Assembly: GCA_964551335.1 (NCBI GenBank)
Contig: CAZKCO010000024.1
Location: forward strand, 33,663 to 97,662
Length of the DNA stretch: 64,000 bases
Reading direction: 5' to 3'
From: Tunicatimonas sp964551335
GTDB taxonomy: Bacteria > Bacteroidota > Bacteroidia > Cytophagales > Cyclobacteriaceae
Within the stretch, counting starts at the first letter, position 1. Each line of letters begins with the position of its first letter. The notes beneath the pieces are model-generated. The model was given only the letters and a program-made list of their open reading frames with translations. It did not search any database and was not told the origin of the DNA. Positions 53,112 to 60,787 of the stretch are shown piece after piece. The translations under genes were made by a program, and so were the position numbers.

Positions 53112-53160
53112 CCCCTGGGGTCCGATGAAACTTACCCGGTTTCATTGGGCTCAGCAGGGG
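53112..53160 (+). promoter_or_regulatory. strong two-stem RNA hairpin in the leader of the siderophore receptor gene
   Basis: Outer arms CCCCTG (53112-53117) and CAGGGG (53155-53160) enclose an inner 10-bp stem CCGATGAAAC (53122-53131) / GTTTCATTGG (53139-53148) with a TTACCCG loop and one wobble pair. There is no T run after it, so it is not a simple terminator. It ends 23 nt before the ATG at 53184. It could be a leader regulatory element or a processing site. Confidence 0.5.
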
Positions 53161-53183
53161 CACCAGTAAACGTAATTTCGCTT

Positions 53184-55613
53184 ATGAAAAATGTTGTACT
53201 CTTATTTTTATTTTTTGTCTCCGTCACAGTAACCTACTCCCAGACCGGCACTGTACAGGGAACGGTTACTGACAACGACAATATTCCGATACCCGGATTG
53301 AATGTTGCCCTGCAAGGCACCACCTTTGGCAGCATCAGTGAAGCAGATGGTGGATTTACTATTGATAATGTTCCGGTGGGGACCTATCAGCTTATCGTCT
53401 CAGGGATTGGCTACCAGACGGAGCAAAACGAAATCGACGTCAGTAGTGGGCAAACTACCCGGCTGAATTTCACGCTGCAGCCGAGCCTGACGCAATTACA
53501 GGAAGTAGAAATTGTAGGTCGGACCGAAACCACCTACCAAAACGATGTATCATTCTTAGCTACCAAAACCGCTACTCCCCTACAGGATGTACCCCAGGCC
53601 ATTAGCTACGTAACCAAAGAGGTAATGGCCGACCGCCAAGCCTACCGGGTGAACGACGTAGTGGAAAATATTAGCGGCATCAACCAGTTTTCTTACTACA
53701 ACGATTTTACGATCCGCGGCTTTCGCTCCCAACAAGAGCTGATCAATGGACTGCGGGTAATTGGTTTATTCGGACCGCAAGTTATTACGGCCAACCTGGA
53801 GCGAGTAGAAGTTATTAAGGGGCCGGCCTCCGCCGTATTTGGCAATGCTTCACCCGGGGGAACCATGAACCGGGTCACCAAAAAGCCCCTGACCGAAGAC
53901 CGGAAGGCTATTACGTTTACCACCGGAAGCTTCAATACGCTACGCTCTACCCTGGACTTTACGGGCCCGCTTAACGAGGACAAGACCTTGTTGTACCGCC
54001 TGAATATGGCCTACGAAAACTCCAACGACTTCCGCGACCTACAGGAATTCCGCTCCTTCATGGTGGCTCCGTCCATCACCTTCCTGCCTACTGATAACAC
54101 CAGCATCAACTTTGATCTGGTAATTACCAACTACGACGGTAAACTCGACCGGGGGCAGCCCATTTTTGGGGCTTCGGCGGGGACCGACCTTACCGCCACC
54201 CCTATTTCGTTTGCTATTGGGGCTCCTAACGACTACCACGAAACTAACGAAGTCTACAGCACCCTCTCGCTCAACCACCGGTTTACCGATAAGCTATCGT
54301 TCAACGCTTCCTACATGCGCTTCAGTGTTCGGGAAGATTTATTTGAGCACCGTACCTCCAATCAATTTGCCGTTGACAGTCTGGGACAGCAGATTCCCAC
54401 ACTGATGGGCATGCGGATTAGTGCCCGGGAAGGGGAACAAACCACGGACAACGTGACCACCTATTTTGTGTACGATGCCGAAATCGGCCCTATTGAACAC
54501 AAGATACTGGTGGGCTACGATTTTATTCAGTCGGTGCAGCCCGTGGGGAACGGCAGTATTTTTACCAGTAGCAACGCGATCTACCGGACTCGAGACGGCG
54601 GTTTAGCCGTATACGATCCCGATAATCCACAGAACTATTTTTTCGACGAAAACGGTAACCCCGTACCGAATATTCCTCACTTCAATCTGGAGGACCCCAA
54701 CTACGTTTTAGGCTACCCCAGCGACTACATTCTAGGACGGGCCGAGGCCCCTGCAACCCGATTTTATACCCAGGGGGTGTACATTCAGGATCAGCTCAAG
54801 TGGAATCGCTGGCAGATGTTGCTGGGATTACGGCAGGAGTTCTACGTGGATGTGACCAACTACAAGCAGCCTGGCGAAGAAGAAGTACAGCAGAACAAAT
54901 TACTGCCCCGCATAGGATTAGTGTACGGGCTAACCGAGCAGATTAACCTCTACGGTACGTACACTGAAAGTTTTCAGCCTCAGAACCCCTCCGATTTAGT
55001 AGCCGCCCAGGGTGGGCCGTTTGATCCGATGGAAGGACAAATGATTGAGTTTGGAGCTAAAGGCCTATTCTGGGACAATCGGCTCGCGATTACCCTGGCG
55101 GCTTATGATATTGAGAATCAGAATATTTTGATCAATGATCCCAACACCGGGCTATTAGTTCAGCGAGGTGGCGAAGAAGCCCAGGGGATTGAACTGGATA
55201 TTAACGGGCAGATATTACCTGGGCTCAGCCTAACGGCCAATTATGCTTACAACGAAGCCCGGATTACCGAAAGTGATAACGAGGAATTGATCGGGGAGTT
55301 CAAAGAAAATGCCCCGCAACACTCGGGTGGTTTCTTTGCCAAGTATGCCTTTGGTAAGGGGGCACTGAGTGGCCTGAATGTCAACTTGGGAGCTAATTTT
55401 GTCACTGAGCGCAATACGTTCGAGCAAGCCCTTCAATTGCCCGGCTACACAGTGTTTGACGCCGGGGTAGCCTACCGGGTGAACAAAGTAAATATGGCCT
55501 TCACGCTGAACAACGTGTTTGATAAAACCCACTGGGTGGGCGGCTACAGCTTCGTACGCTTGTTTCCGGGAGCACCCCGAAACTTTTTGTTGAGTGTAGG
55601 TTATACTTTCTAG
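53184..55613 (+). CDS. TonB-dependent siderophore receptor (FhuA/FecA type)
   Basis: The protein is 809 residues from the ATG at 53184, chosen because a clean signal peptide (KNVVLLFLFFVSVTVTYSQ) follows; a longer frame from 53145 would begin inside the leader hairpin region. A carboxypeptidase-regulatory domain (about 20-100: GTVTDNDNIPIPGLNVALQG) precedes the plug. The plug has PLQDVPQAISYVTKEVMAD, NDVVENISGI and VEVIKGPASAVFGNASPGG, the siderophore-receptor signature. The barrel ends NFLLSVGYTF. The PepSY membrane protein starts 7 nt after the stop, the usual partner that reduces or handles ferric siderophore in the inner membrane. Confidence 0.94.
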   Translation: MKNVVLLFLFFVSVTVTYSQTGTVQGTVTDNDNIPIPGLNVALQGTTFGSISEADGGFTIDNVPVGTYQLIVSGIGYQTEQNEIDVSSGQTTRLNFTLQPSLTQLQEVEIVGRTETTYQNDVSFLATKTATPLQDVPQAISYVTKEVMADRQAYRVNDVVENISGINQFSYYNDFTIRGFRSQQELINGLRVIGLFGPQVITANLERVEVIKGPASAVFGNASPGGTMNRVTKKPLTEDRKAITFTTGSFNTLRSTLDFTGPLNEDKTLLYRLNMAYENSNDFRDLQEFRSFMVAPSITFLPTDNTSINFDLVITNYDGKLDRGQPIFGASAGTDLTATPISFAIGAPNDYHETNEVYSTLSLNHRFTDKLSFNASYMRFSVREDLFEHRTSNQFAVDSLGQQIPTLMGMRISAREGEQTTDNVTTYFVYDAEIGPIEHKILVGYDFIQSVQPVGNGSIFTSSNAIYRTRDGGLAVYDPDNPQNYFFDENGNPVPNIPHFNLEDPNYVLGYPSDYILGRAEAPATRFYTQGVYIQDQLKWNRWQMLLGLRQEFYVDVTNYKQPGEEEVQQNKLLPRIGLVYGLTEQINLYGTYTESFQPQNPSDLVAAQGGPFDPMEGQMIEFGAKGLFWDNRLAITLAAYDIENQNILINDPNTGLLVQRGGEEAQGIELDINGQILPGLSLTANYAYNEARITESDNEELIGEFKENAPQHSGGFFAKYAFGKGALSGLNVNLGANFVTERNTFEQALQLPGYTVFDAGVAYRVNKVNMAFTLNNVFDKTHWVGGYSFVRLFPGAPRNFLLSVGYTF

Positions 55614-55619
55614 CAGCCC

Positions 55620-56924
55620 ATGAAAATAAACCGAAAACTCTTCTTTCGTCTACATAGTTGGATTGGCATCAAGCTCAGCGTACTGTTCTTTATCGTATGC
55701 TTCTCCGGCACCTTGGCTACCTTGAGCCACGAGATGGACTGGCTGTTTATTCCCGAAAGCCGGGCTTATCCCCAAGCTGAGCTAGCTTCCCGTAACCTGA
55801 TGGTCGAAAACGTCTACGCGACCTTCCCGGAAGGGGAAATTACCTACTGGATGGTACCGGAAGAGCCGTATCTCTGCAATATTATTTATGTACAGGACAA
55901 TGGTCAACGCCGGTACGTATTTGCTAATCCGTACACGGGGGAAGTGCAGGGCAGCACTACGCTTACGTTTCAGCGCTTCTTTCGCGACCTGCACTATTAT
56001 CTCTTTATCCCCTTTCAGATAGGACACTTTACGGTGCTGATCTTCGGCTTTTTGCTACTGATCTCATTGATTACTGCGCTGCTGTTCTACAAAAAATGGT
56101 ACCGCAAATTATTTGAATTGAAGACGGGAAAGGGTGCGTTAGTTTTTTTCCGTAGTCTGCACCGCTTGGTAGGGGTATGGTCCGTGCCCTTTACGCTGCT
56201 CTTTTCGATAACTGGTATCTGGTACTTTGTGGAGCGGGCTAATGTTGGTGGGGTTTCTGACATTGCCAATACTCAGTCCCCTCAGTTGGCTGAGCCGATT
56301 GATTCAGTGCTTTTTACCGAGGTGCTCCCGACTATTGACTATGACCAAGCCGTAGCGTTAGCGCAACAGGAAATTAAGGGGTTGGAGGTAAAAGACATTC
56401 TACCTCCCTCCGGTCCGAATTCGCCCATTTACCTAACGGGAAAAAGTAACGAGCCTCTGGTGCGGAACCGGGCGAACCGGGTATATCTCCATCCGCTCAC
56501 TTATGAGGTATTGAAGGTGCAGCAGGCCGAGATGCTGCCGACTGTCACCTGGCTGAACGATATTGCCGACCCATTACACTTTGGCTACTGGGGAGGGCTG
56601 GTGACTAAACTGATTTGGTTCCTCTTCGGCTTAGGCATCTCTTCTTTAGTCCTCACGGGCATCTGGATCAGCCAGAAACGTAAAGTGAAGGGAGCGGCTC
56701 GAATCAAAGCTCAGAAGATGGGCTACTGGAAGTACATAAACTGGGCGGTTTATGGCTTAATGCTGGGCTTCATGTACTCTATTTTGGTTACCCAATACCA
56801 AGCTTCATTCACCGCTTTACTACTGATTACCGCCGGCTGGACGATCTTCGTGGGAAGTGCTTGGTACCTCTTTGATTACCACCTCAAGAGAGTGATAAGG
56901 AAGGAATTACTTCGTCATGCCTAG
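55620..56924 (+). CDS. PepSY-associated transmembrane protein (siderophore-iron reductase type)
   Basis: The 434-residue protein has the PepSY_TM layout: LFFRLHSWIGIKLSVLFFIV with a histidine in the first helix, LSHEMDWLFIP, periplasmic PepSY-like segments, RFFRDLHYYLFIPFQIGHF, the central RSLHRLVGVWSVPF helix and a late DPLHFGYWGGLVTKLIWF. Conserved histidines in several helices would hold haem. Relatives near siderophore receptors (FoxB/FpvG-like) reduce ferric siderophores. Its position 7 nt after the receptor gene supports coupled function. Two extra helices (about 370-420) complete the C-terminus. Confidence 0.9.
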   Translation: MKINRKLFFRLHSWIGIKLSVLFFIVCFSGTLATLSHEMDWLFIPESRAYPQAELASRNLMVENVYATFPEGEITYWMVPEEPYLCNIIYVQDNGQRRYVFANPYTGEVQGSTTLTFQRFFRDLHYYLFIPFQIGHFTVLIFGFLLLISLITALLFYKKWYRKLFELKTGKGALVFFRSLHRLVGVWSVPFTLLFSITGIWYFVERANVGGVSDIANTQSPQLAEPIDSVLFTEVLPTIDYDQAVALAQQEIKGLEVKDILPPSGPNSPIYLTGKSNEPLVRNRANRVYLHPLTYEVLKVQQAEMLPTVTWLNDIADPLHFGYWGGLVTKLIWFLFGLGISSLVLTGIWISQKRKVKGAARIKAQKMGYWKYINWAVYGLMLGFMYSILVTQYQASFTALLLITAGWTIFVGSAWYLFDYHLKRVIRKELLRHA

Positions 56925-57034
56925 AGAGTAACTGCCTAGTCTAGCTGAAGGCAGAAATCACAAATTTTTACTGAATAATAGTGTAGAAGTGGCTTAGTCT
57001 TTGCCCTGGCAATACCTCACTAATTGCTGTATTC

Positions 57035-57847
57035 TTGAAAAATTTAAAGTTAGTTTGGTTGGTTGTTGGCTGGTTATTCACTTCCTGTTCTTATCACGTA
57101 GGAACGATAGGAGGAGGTAGTGCGGTAATTACTGATTCCAGCTTCTCCCACATTGATTTTGCCTACGGCACCGGCCGAACGGTTAATGTGCTAGGAATAG
57201 GCGGAAACCAGAAAGATGCCCTGGTGCTGGAAGCCAAAAGAAATCTCTACCAAAATTACAAGCTGCAACCCAAGCAAGCCATCGGCCAGACCGTGGTTGA
57301 CTTTAAGCGAACGATTTTCTTTCCGGTATTAATTACGAAGGTCACTGTTTCAGCCGAAATCATTGACTTTTCCTCGAATCCTCAGGGAGCCGAAACTTAC
57401 ACAGAAAACCTAAATGAGTTCACCGGAACGAAGAAGTCAGGCGGATTTGTGCCGGGTACTATCGTTAGCTACGTGAGTCGGGGCGACACGGTGAAGGCAC
57501 GTATTCTGAGTAGGAGTGAAAACCCTCAAGATTTTGACAACCCTAGATATACTGTTCAGTATTACGACCATAAGAATCGGTTAAGAATAAAGATGATTGC
57601 GGCCTCTTTACTTCAGTATCCTGAGGAAGTGCTTCTTCAAGAGAGTGAACCTTTGGAATTAGAGTACCAAGGAAAGCTGTACACTCCAAAAAACCCGGAA
57701 AATCGTTTGGTTCGCTTCAGATACGAAGGACAAGAATATACCGGGGAGTTTTTCAGCCAGTTTAGCGATACCTACGTGATACGCATGGAAAGGGACGATG
57801 GCAAGAAAGTTGGCCTATACGTAAAGAGAAAAGACCTTATTGAATAG
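57035..57847 (+). CDS. DUF6567-like lipoprotein, unknown function
   Basis: The 270-residue precursor starts from TTG at 57035; no ATG upstream keeps the lipoprotein signal (LVWLVVGWLFTSCSYH, Cys18). The mature part begins GTIGGGSAVITDSSFSHIDFAYG and has VNVLGIGGNQKDALVLEAKR, the pattern of small DUF6567 trafficking-gene-like lipoproteins. A second half (about 135-270) carries beta-rich FVPGTIVSYVSRGDTVKARI and repeated LEYQGKLYTPKNPEN / FRYEGQEYTGEFF segments unlike the short family members, so it is probably a two-domain protein. It follows the iron operon by 110 nt. Confidence 0.7.
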   Translation: MKNLKLVWLVVGWLFTSCSYHVGTIGGGSAVITDSSFSHIDFAYGTGRTVNVLGIGGNQKDALVLEAKRNLYQNYKLQPKQAIGQTVVDFKRTIFFPVLITKVTVSAEIIDFSSNPQGAETYTENLNEFTGTKKSGGFVPGTIVSYVSRGDTVKARILSRSENPQDFDNPRYTVQYYDHKNRLRIKMIAASLLQYPEEVLLQESEPLELEYQGKLYTPKNPENRLVRFRYEGQEYTGEFFSQFSDTYVIRMERDDGKKVGLYVKRKDLIE

Positions 57848-57903
57848 CCTTCTGACAATTTCGCTTACCTACCCTTTCATACAAGTAGAACAATAAGATA
57901 TAG

Positions 57904-58065
57904 CTAGAACTTAGGGCACTTTTTGCAGTGCTTCTTACCCGGCTTTTTGTACTTCTTGCAGCATTTTTTAAAGATGCATTCGTCTTCCTGCAGCACCGAT
58001 TTACCTTCAAAGCTACCTAAGGTACTGCGACCGTCTTCAAAGTATGGTTGATGATCTATAGTCAT
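57904..58065 (-). CDS. 53-residue Cys/Lys-rich small protein
   Basis: The ATG at 58065 opens a 53-codon frame. An acidic N-terminal half is MTIDHQPYFEDGRSTLGSFE. The very basic C-terminal half contains CIFKKCCKKYKKPGKK and HCKKCPKF, that is, C-x4-CC-x10-C-x2-C with a histidine before the fourth cysteine. The spacing is that of a small zinc- or other metal-binding knuckle. I recall similar short tails in Cytophagales, but cannot name a family. It lies just downstream of the ferritin gene on the same strand (39 nt gap), so co-transcription is likely. Confidence 0.65.
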   Translation of the reverse strand: MTIDHQPYFEDGRSTLGSFEGKSVLQEDECIFKKCCKKYKKPGKKHCKKCPKF

Positions 58066-58104
58066 GTTTGAGCAGTCTTCACAATTATCAATCTGTAGCT
58101 ACCA

Positions 58105-58656
58105 CTAAGCTTCTGCTTCTCCTTCGCCTCCGGCTTCCTGGTAAACGATTTTGGGAATGCGCTCGTCAATAAGAATCAGATCCATCCCTGAATCGCCCAT
58201 AATATCGAACAGTTCTAACGCCCGGCGAGCCACATACTCTTCTTCTACCTGCTCCTGCACGTACCACTGCATAAAGCTCTCAGTAGCAAAATCATTGGCT
58301 TTACGGCAAGCCGCCACAATTTTATTGATCGATTCGGTAACGTGAATTTCGTTATCTAGCGCGGCTTCAAATACATCGCGTAAGGAAGAGAAATCGTGCT
58401 GCACTTCGCCTACCTTCGGGGAAAGCGCCGCGGCTCCCATATCGCCTACATAGCGAAATAGCTTTAGCATGTGCATCCGCTCTTCGTCGGCCTGCGTATA
58501 AAAATGCTCGGCACTATTGTCCCAACCGTGTTGATCGCACCAGGCAGCCATAGCTAAATAGGCTGATGAAGCAGTAGCTTCAATCTGAACTTGTTCGTTG
58601 AGGACATCAACAATTTCGGGCTTAATTGATGTGCGTTGCCGCATTAGATCTTTCAT
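58105..58656 (-). CDS. ferritin
   Basis: The 183-residue protein is a bacterial ferritin of FtnA type. The di-iron centre residues are visible: the first glutamate in LNEQVQIEATASSAYLAMA, the ExxH pair in QADEERMHMLKLF, and the later glutamates in FMQWYVQEQVEEEYVARR. No haem-binding methionine of bacterioferritin is evident at the usual place. It stores iron as a 24-mer in the cytosol. It fits the iron-uptake genes 1-10 kb upstream, though on the opposite strand. The C-terminus is slightly extended and acidic (EAGGEGEAEA). Confidence 0.95.
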   Translation of the reverse strand: MKDLMRQRTSIKPEIVDVLNEQVQIEATASSAYLAMAAWCDQHGWDNSAEHFYTQADEERMHMLKLFRYVGDMGAAALSPKVGEVQHDFSSLRDVFEAALDNEIHVTESINKIVAACRKANDFATESFMQWYVQEQVEEEYVARRALELFDIMGDSGMDLILIDERIPKIVYQEAGGEGEAEA

Positions 58657-58682
58657 AAGAGTATAGTTAATAATGAGTAGCG

Positions 58683-59015
58683 TTACGAAATTCCGCAGTT
58701 CAACTGCTGGTGAAGAATACTGTTTAGTTCCAGCATCACCAAGGTTCCGGCCAATAATTCTTTCAGTTCAATAACCTCCCGAATGCTTAGCACAAAAAAC
58801 GCCTCCTGCCGGCAGGTAGAAACTAGAGCTATATCGGCGTAATCAGATTCGTCGGTTAGCATTGCTACCAGATCAATGGCATCTACTTTTTTCTTAAAGG
58901 CAATCAGCGAACACACGCTCATCGGAAGCTTGCGCCCCTGAAAATTGAGGTAGAAGCAACGATCCTGGTCGGACTGATAAGTGGAACCGTACTCGGTAGA
59001 AAATAGTGGTGTCAT
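58683..59015 (-). CDS. small conserved protein, unknown (DUF6686-like at best)
   Basis: The 110-residue soluble protein has no signal peptide. The sequence shows two strands (RCFYLNFQGRKLPMSVC and ALVSTCRQEAFFVLS) and two amphipathic helices, the second being IREVIELKELLAGTLVMLELNSILHQQL. It loosely recalls DUF6686-type Bacteroidota proteins, which begin with a cysteine motif and end in a similar helix, but the cysteine motif is incomplete. It lies 27 nt upstream of ferritin in the same direction and probably leads that operon. Its promoter almost touches the start codon. Confidence 0.6.
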   Translation of the reverse strand: MTPLFSTEYGSTYQSDQDRCFYLNFQGRKLPMSVCSLIAFKKKVDAIDLVAMLTDESDYADIALVSTCRQEAFFVLSIREVIELKELLAGTLVMLELNSILHQQLNCGIS

Positions 59016-59023
59016 ACTGAACT

Positions 59024-59053
59024 CAAAAATACACCTATTTAGAATGATTACAA
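59024..59053 (-). promoter_or_regulatory. near-leaderless promoter TTG-N19-TATTTTTG for the small-protein/ferritin operon
   Basis: On the minus strand TTTG (plus 59054-59051) and TATTTTTG (plus 59031-59024) are 19 nt apart, an exact match in sequence and spacing to the Bacteroidota promoter. The ATG (59015) begins 8 nt after the -7 element, so transcription would begin at or within a few bases of the start codon. Confidence 0.6.
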
Positions 59054-59144
59054 ATTAAATCACCAGAAAGGTTCCACTGCGCTGATTTTCTTATGATGTT
59101 GAACTATAGCAGATATTTTTTGGCCGAAAAAATAGTTTCACCTA

Positions 59145-60770
59145 TTATTCCCTACTTCCTCCTAATCTAATCACCAATGCCCCTTCTCCTTCTATGTAGA
59201 CACCATCTTCAACTGTTTTCTCCTCTTTTTCGGCTGAAAAAGAGAATATAAGCTTCGCCTTTTCGGGTAGCGGGTGATGTTGCGGTTTCTGACCAAAATT
59301 AATAATGATCAATAGTTCACTATCGCAGTAAACTCGCTTATATTGCATAAGTCCACCTTGTAGACCTACCGGCACAAAATCGCCTACCTGAAGGGCCAGT
59401 TCCTGTTGCCGTAAGGCAATCAATCTTCGGTAGAAGGATAGCATAGTATCTGGGTTGTTTTTATCGTAAGCTACATTGTACCGTTGATAGTCATCGGCGA
59501 TGGGAAGCCAGGGCTCTACGGGGGAAAAACCGGCGTAGGCCTCATCACTCCACTGCATAGGGGTGCGTTGGGGGTCCCGGTTAGTATCCGACTTAGTGTT
59601 TTTCATATCTTGCCGACGATTAGGGGGTACATCCACATCGTGCATTCCAAGTTCATCACCATAGTACATAATAGGGGTTCCGCGGAGGGTAAGCAACAAC
59701 ACCGCCGCCAGCCGGGCTTGCTTTTCGCTGGTTCTACTTACAATCCGGGATTGATCGTGGTTGCCTAGTACCCAATTGGGCCAGTTTTCGGGTAGCAAAC
59801 TTCCTTCGTAATTATTGATAAAGGCATAAATCTTGTCCGCTTGCCAATCGATTTGGATGAGTTGAAAGTTGAAGGGCAAATGCACCCCCTGTCCTTCTTT
59901 TCCGTAATAGGCCACCAAGCGGTTAAGAGGCAAATAAATTTCTCCGATCAGTAGCCGATCATCGTAGCGATCTACCACCTGGCGCATATCAGCAATGAAG
60001 TCCTGCACTATCGGCTGATCTTCGGAGTAGACCCGGAGGTAACGCTTTTCACTCGATTCTCCCTCCTGATAATCCGGATTAGGAGGATTGTCCCGGAACA
60101 GTTCATCTTTTCCTAAGTGCCAGATAACGTCTACCCGGAAACCATCTACGCCTTTATCCAGCCAGAATTGCATCACCTTTAGCATTGCTTGCTGCACCTC
60201 CGGGTTACGCCAGTTCAGGTCAGGTTGTTCTTTAAGAAAAGCGTGATAGTAATATTGTTGAGTTTCTTCGTCCCACTCCCAGGCCGAACCACCAAACACG
60301 CTCTGCCAATTATTGGGCGGTCGGCGATCCGACAATCGGCGATCCGAAGCTCCATCAGACTTGGCATCTTTCCAGATGTACCAATCCCGCTTTGGGTTAT
60401 CCCGGGAAGAACGGGACTCCTGAAACCAGGGATGCTGATAAGAGCTGTGGTTAGGTACCAAATCCAGCACCAGCTTCATACCTTTCTGGTGAGTTAGCTT
60501 CAACAGTTCATCGAAATCTTTCATACTGCCAAATAGCGGATCTATTCCGGTGTAATTGGAAATATCGTAGCCGAAATCATCCATGGGCGATGTAAATATC
60601 GGGGAGAGCCAGATTGCCTGCACTCCTAACCACTCTAGATAGTCCAGACGCTGGATAATACCGCGTAAATCACCCACCCCGTCCTTATTAGTGTCTTGAA
60701 AAGAGCGGGGATAGATTTGGTAGATGATTCCCTTTTGCCACCATCGGTAGCCTTCCGGTGATTGCTGCAT
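59145..60770 (-). CDS. GH13 alpha-glucosidase (oligo-1,6-glucosidase type)
   Basis: The 541-residue enzyme has the catalytic triad of family GH13: nucleophile D214 in GVDGFRVDVIW, acid E277 in LLIGEIYL and D339 in VLGNHDQSR. The first conserved region is LVPNHSS and the calcium/loop signature is QDTNKDGVGDL. The QPDLNWRNPEV segment is typical of alpha-glucosidases that split short alpha-1,4 or alpha-1,6 oligosaccharides. There is no signal peptide, so it is cytosolic. A loop at about 139-152 (SDGASDRRLSDRRPP) carries a 15-bp coding duplication. It follows the second GH13 gene by 17 nt. Confidence 0.93.
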   Translation of the reverse strand: MQQSPEGYRWWQKGIIYQIYPRSFQDTNKDGVGDLRGIIQRLDYLEWLGVQAIWLSPIFTSPMDDFGYDISNYTGIDPLFGSMKDFDELLKLTHQKGMKLVLDLVPNHSSYQHPWFQESRSSRDNPKRDWYIWKDAKSDGASDRRLSDRRPPNNWQSVFGGSAWEWDEETQQYYYHAFLKEQPDLNWRNPEVQQAMLKVMQFWLDKGVDGFRVDVIWHLGKDELFRDNPPNPDYQEGESSEKRYLRVYSEDQPIVQDFIADMRQVVDRYDDRLLIGEIYLPLNRLVAYYGKEGQGVHLPFNFQLIQIDWQADKIYAFINNYEGSLLPENWPNWVLGNHDQSRIVSRTSEKQARLAAVLLLTLRGTPIMYYGDELGMHDVDVPPNRRQDMKNTKSDTNRDPQRTPMQWSDEAYAGFSPVEPWLPIADDYQRYNVAYDKNNPDTMLSFYRRLIALRQQELALQVGDFVPVGLQGGLMQYKRVYCDSELLIIINFGQKPQHHPLPEKAKLIFSFSAEKEEKTVEDGVYIEGEGALVIRLGGSRE

Positions 60771-60787
60771 AGTTTATGTTCTTTGCT

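Noticed and set aside
53112..53160. Known riboswitch (cobalamin, TPP or NiCo class) or simple terminator
   Set aside because: None of the conserved core sequences of those classes is present, and no T run follows the hairpin.
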